DNA of 64,000 nt, from contig NC_015416.1 of assembly GCF_000204415.1 (NCBI RefSeq), positions 1,736,001-1,800,000 on the forward strand. The letters run 5' to 3'. The notes under the pieces are model-generated. The model did no database searches. It was not told where the DNA came from and saw nothing but the letters and a program-made list of their open reading frames with translations. The DNA is from Methanothrix soehngenii GP6 (GTDB taxonomy: Archaea; Halobacteriota; Methanosarcinia; Methanotrichales; Methanotrichaceae). A program made the position numbers and the translations under genes. Shown one piece after another: positions 63,558-64,000 of this stretch; within the stretch, counting starts at the first letter, position 1; each line of letters opens with the position of its first letter.

Positions 63558-64000
63558 TTCACCTCAATTCGGCAGGAGGCCCCATCCTTCAGGGTGGGGA
63601 GGAATGCCGAAAGTTCTATATGTATATGGATCGTTATTATCTATGCAATGATGTAAACCCTCAAAGCCGATCTTCAGAGCTGTGGAACAGATAGCGCAAA
63701 ACGTCATCTGAAGAAGCTTTCCGGTAAAGAAGCTAGGTTCCATAGAGACGTTAATCATTGCATCTCTAAGAAGCTGGTTGCGAAGGCCATAGACACAGTA
63801 TATCGACTACAAGGCTGCCATAGCTGGTGTGCCCGTGATCTGCATTGATCCTGCTTATACTTCCCAGGAATGCCCTATCTGTCATCTTATATCTCGATCC
63901 AACCGTCCTACAAGGGACGAATTTTCGTGTGTCTGCTGCGGCTTCTCTGGTCCGGCTGACACAATCGCAGCGCGGAATATTGCGGCAAGGGTCAAATCGA
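63558..64000 (+). mobile_element. Deletion remnant of a third TnpB element, cut by the window end
   Basis: A left-end hairpin CCCCATCCTTCAGGGTGGGG (63581-63600) follows TTGAT (63553-63557). Then come two TnpB fragments in different frames: from 63702, RHLKKLSGKEARFHRDVNH and ISKKLVAKAID; from 63799, YIDYKAAIAGVPVICIDPAYTS, ECPICH, CVCCGFSGPADTIAARNI. The first ~200 residues and the Glu motif between the fragments are lost. It is a non-working, internally deleted copy. Confidence 0.85.
63702..64000 (+). pseudogene. tnpB: tnpB fragment with internal deletion and frame change
   Basis: The two fragments join near 63798, where about 55 residues including the ALEDLT motif are missing and the frame changes. 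The zinc-ribbon cysteines (ECPIC...CVCC) and the last Asp (PAD) remain. Start codon and first catalytic Asp are absent. Confidence 0.85.

Overview
The window looks like a chromosomal segment of a methanogenic archaeon, most likely an acetate-using Methanothrix (Methanosaeta)-type organism. The signs are a methanogen-type (class-2) seryl-tRNA synthetase, archaeal/eukaryal-type ProRS, KEOPS Pcc1, a RecJ-like DHH protein next to ribosomal protein S15, RtcB with archease, DUF166 and DUF116 proteins, archaeal TATA boxes with short or absent leaders, no CCA at tRNA 3' ends, and an SSS-family permease of the kind proposed to carry acetate. Genus is inferred from gene content; no rRNA or mcr gene lies in the window.

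Region by region. 1-5.3 kb: end of an S-layer-type/ABC export cluster, then an hcp-ferredoxin-DUF166 operon facing an HxlR regulator across a 72-bp promoter carrying repeated GTATAC boxes. 5.3-19.9 kb: an accessory (defence/mobile) island ending at tRNA-Glu. It holds a decayed TnpB element, a methyltransferase, and a minus-strand operon of Mod, Res, a split EVE/PD-(D/E)XK/TPR protein and a membrane protein; then a DUF3800 gene between two ~330-bp direct repeats, a Fic/Doc gene, and a HicBA module broken by an IS1634-type element with a perfect 6-bp target duplication. 20-24 kb: endonuclease III, a MgtC-like membrane protein, tRNA-Val and the SSS permease with a tiny upstream membrane ORF. 24-26.9 kb: an IS110-type element that appears nested inside a second TnpB element; its 5' non-coding leader carries a duplicated motif and is a candidate bridge RNA. 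26.9-28.6 kb: IMPase/FBPase-like phosphatase overlapping NAD kinase. 28.6-31.7 kb: ABC-2 exporter operon. 31.7-41.5 kb: small membrane and hypothetical genes, a U32 protein, a bactofilin-like protein, TrmJ-RtcB-archease, a PflX-like radical SAM protein and a possible RHH toxin-antitoxin pair. 41.6-45.1 kb: S15-RecJ-like-Pcc1-SerRS, four genes joined by ATGA overlaps. 45.2-48.6 kb: DUF116, ferredoxin, anaerobic ribonucleotide reductase. 49-57.3 kb: tRNA-Ala, LysE and BASS transporters, SpoIIM-like, ProRS, iron-sulfur flavoprotein, AMMECR1, two secreted proteins, HisRS. 57.4-63.3 kb: DEAD helicase, MutS-like ATPase, a methyltransferase, a winged-helix regulator. 63.6 kb to the end: a deletion remnant of a third TnpB element.

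The most unusual features are: the nuclease core of the EVE/NucS/TPR protein is divided exactly at an A AAA AAC heptamer, which would restore the full ~598-residue protein by a -1 shift; this gene sits directly downstream of a Type III-like Mod-Res pair whose target-recognition segment looks imported; the duplicated motif in the IS110 leader; and the mirrored operator layout of the hcp/hxlR promoter.
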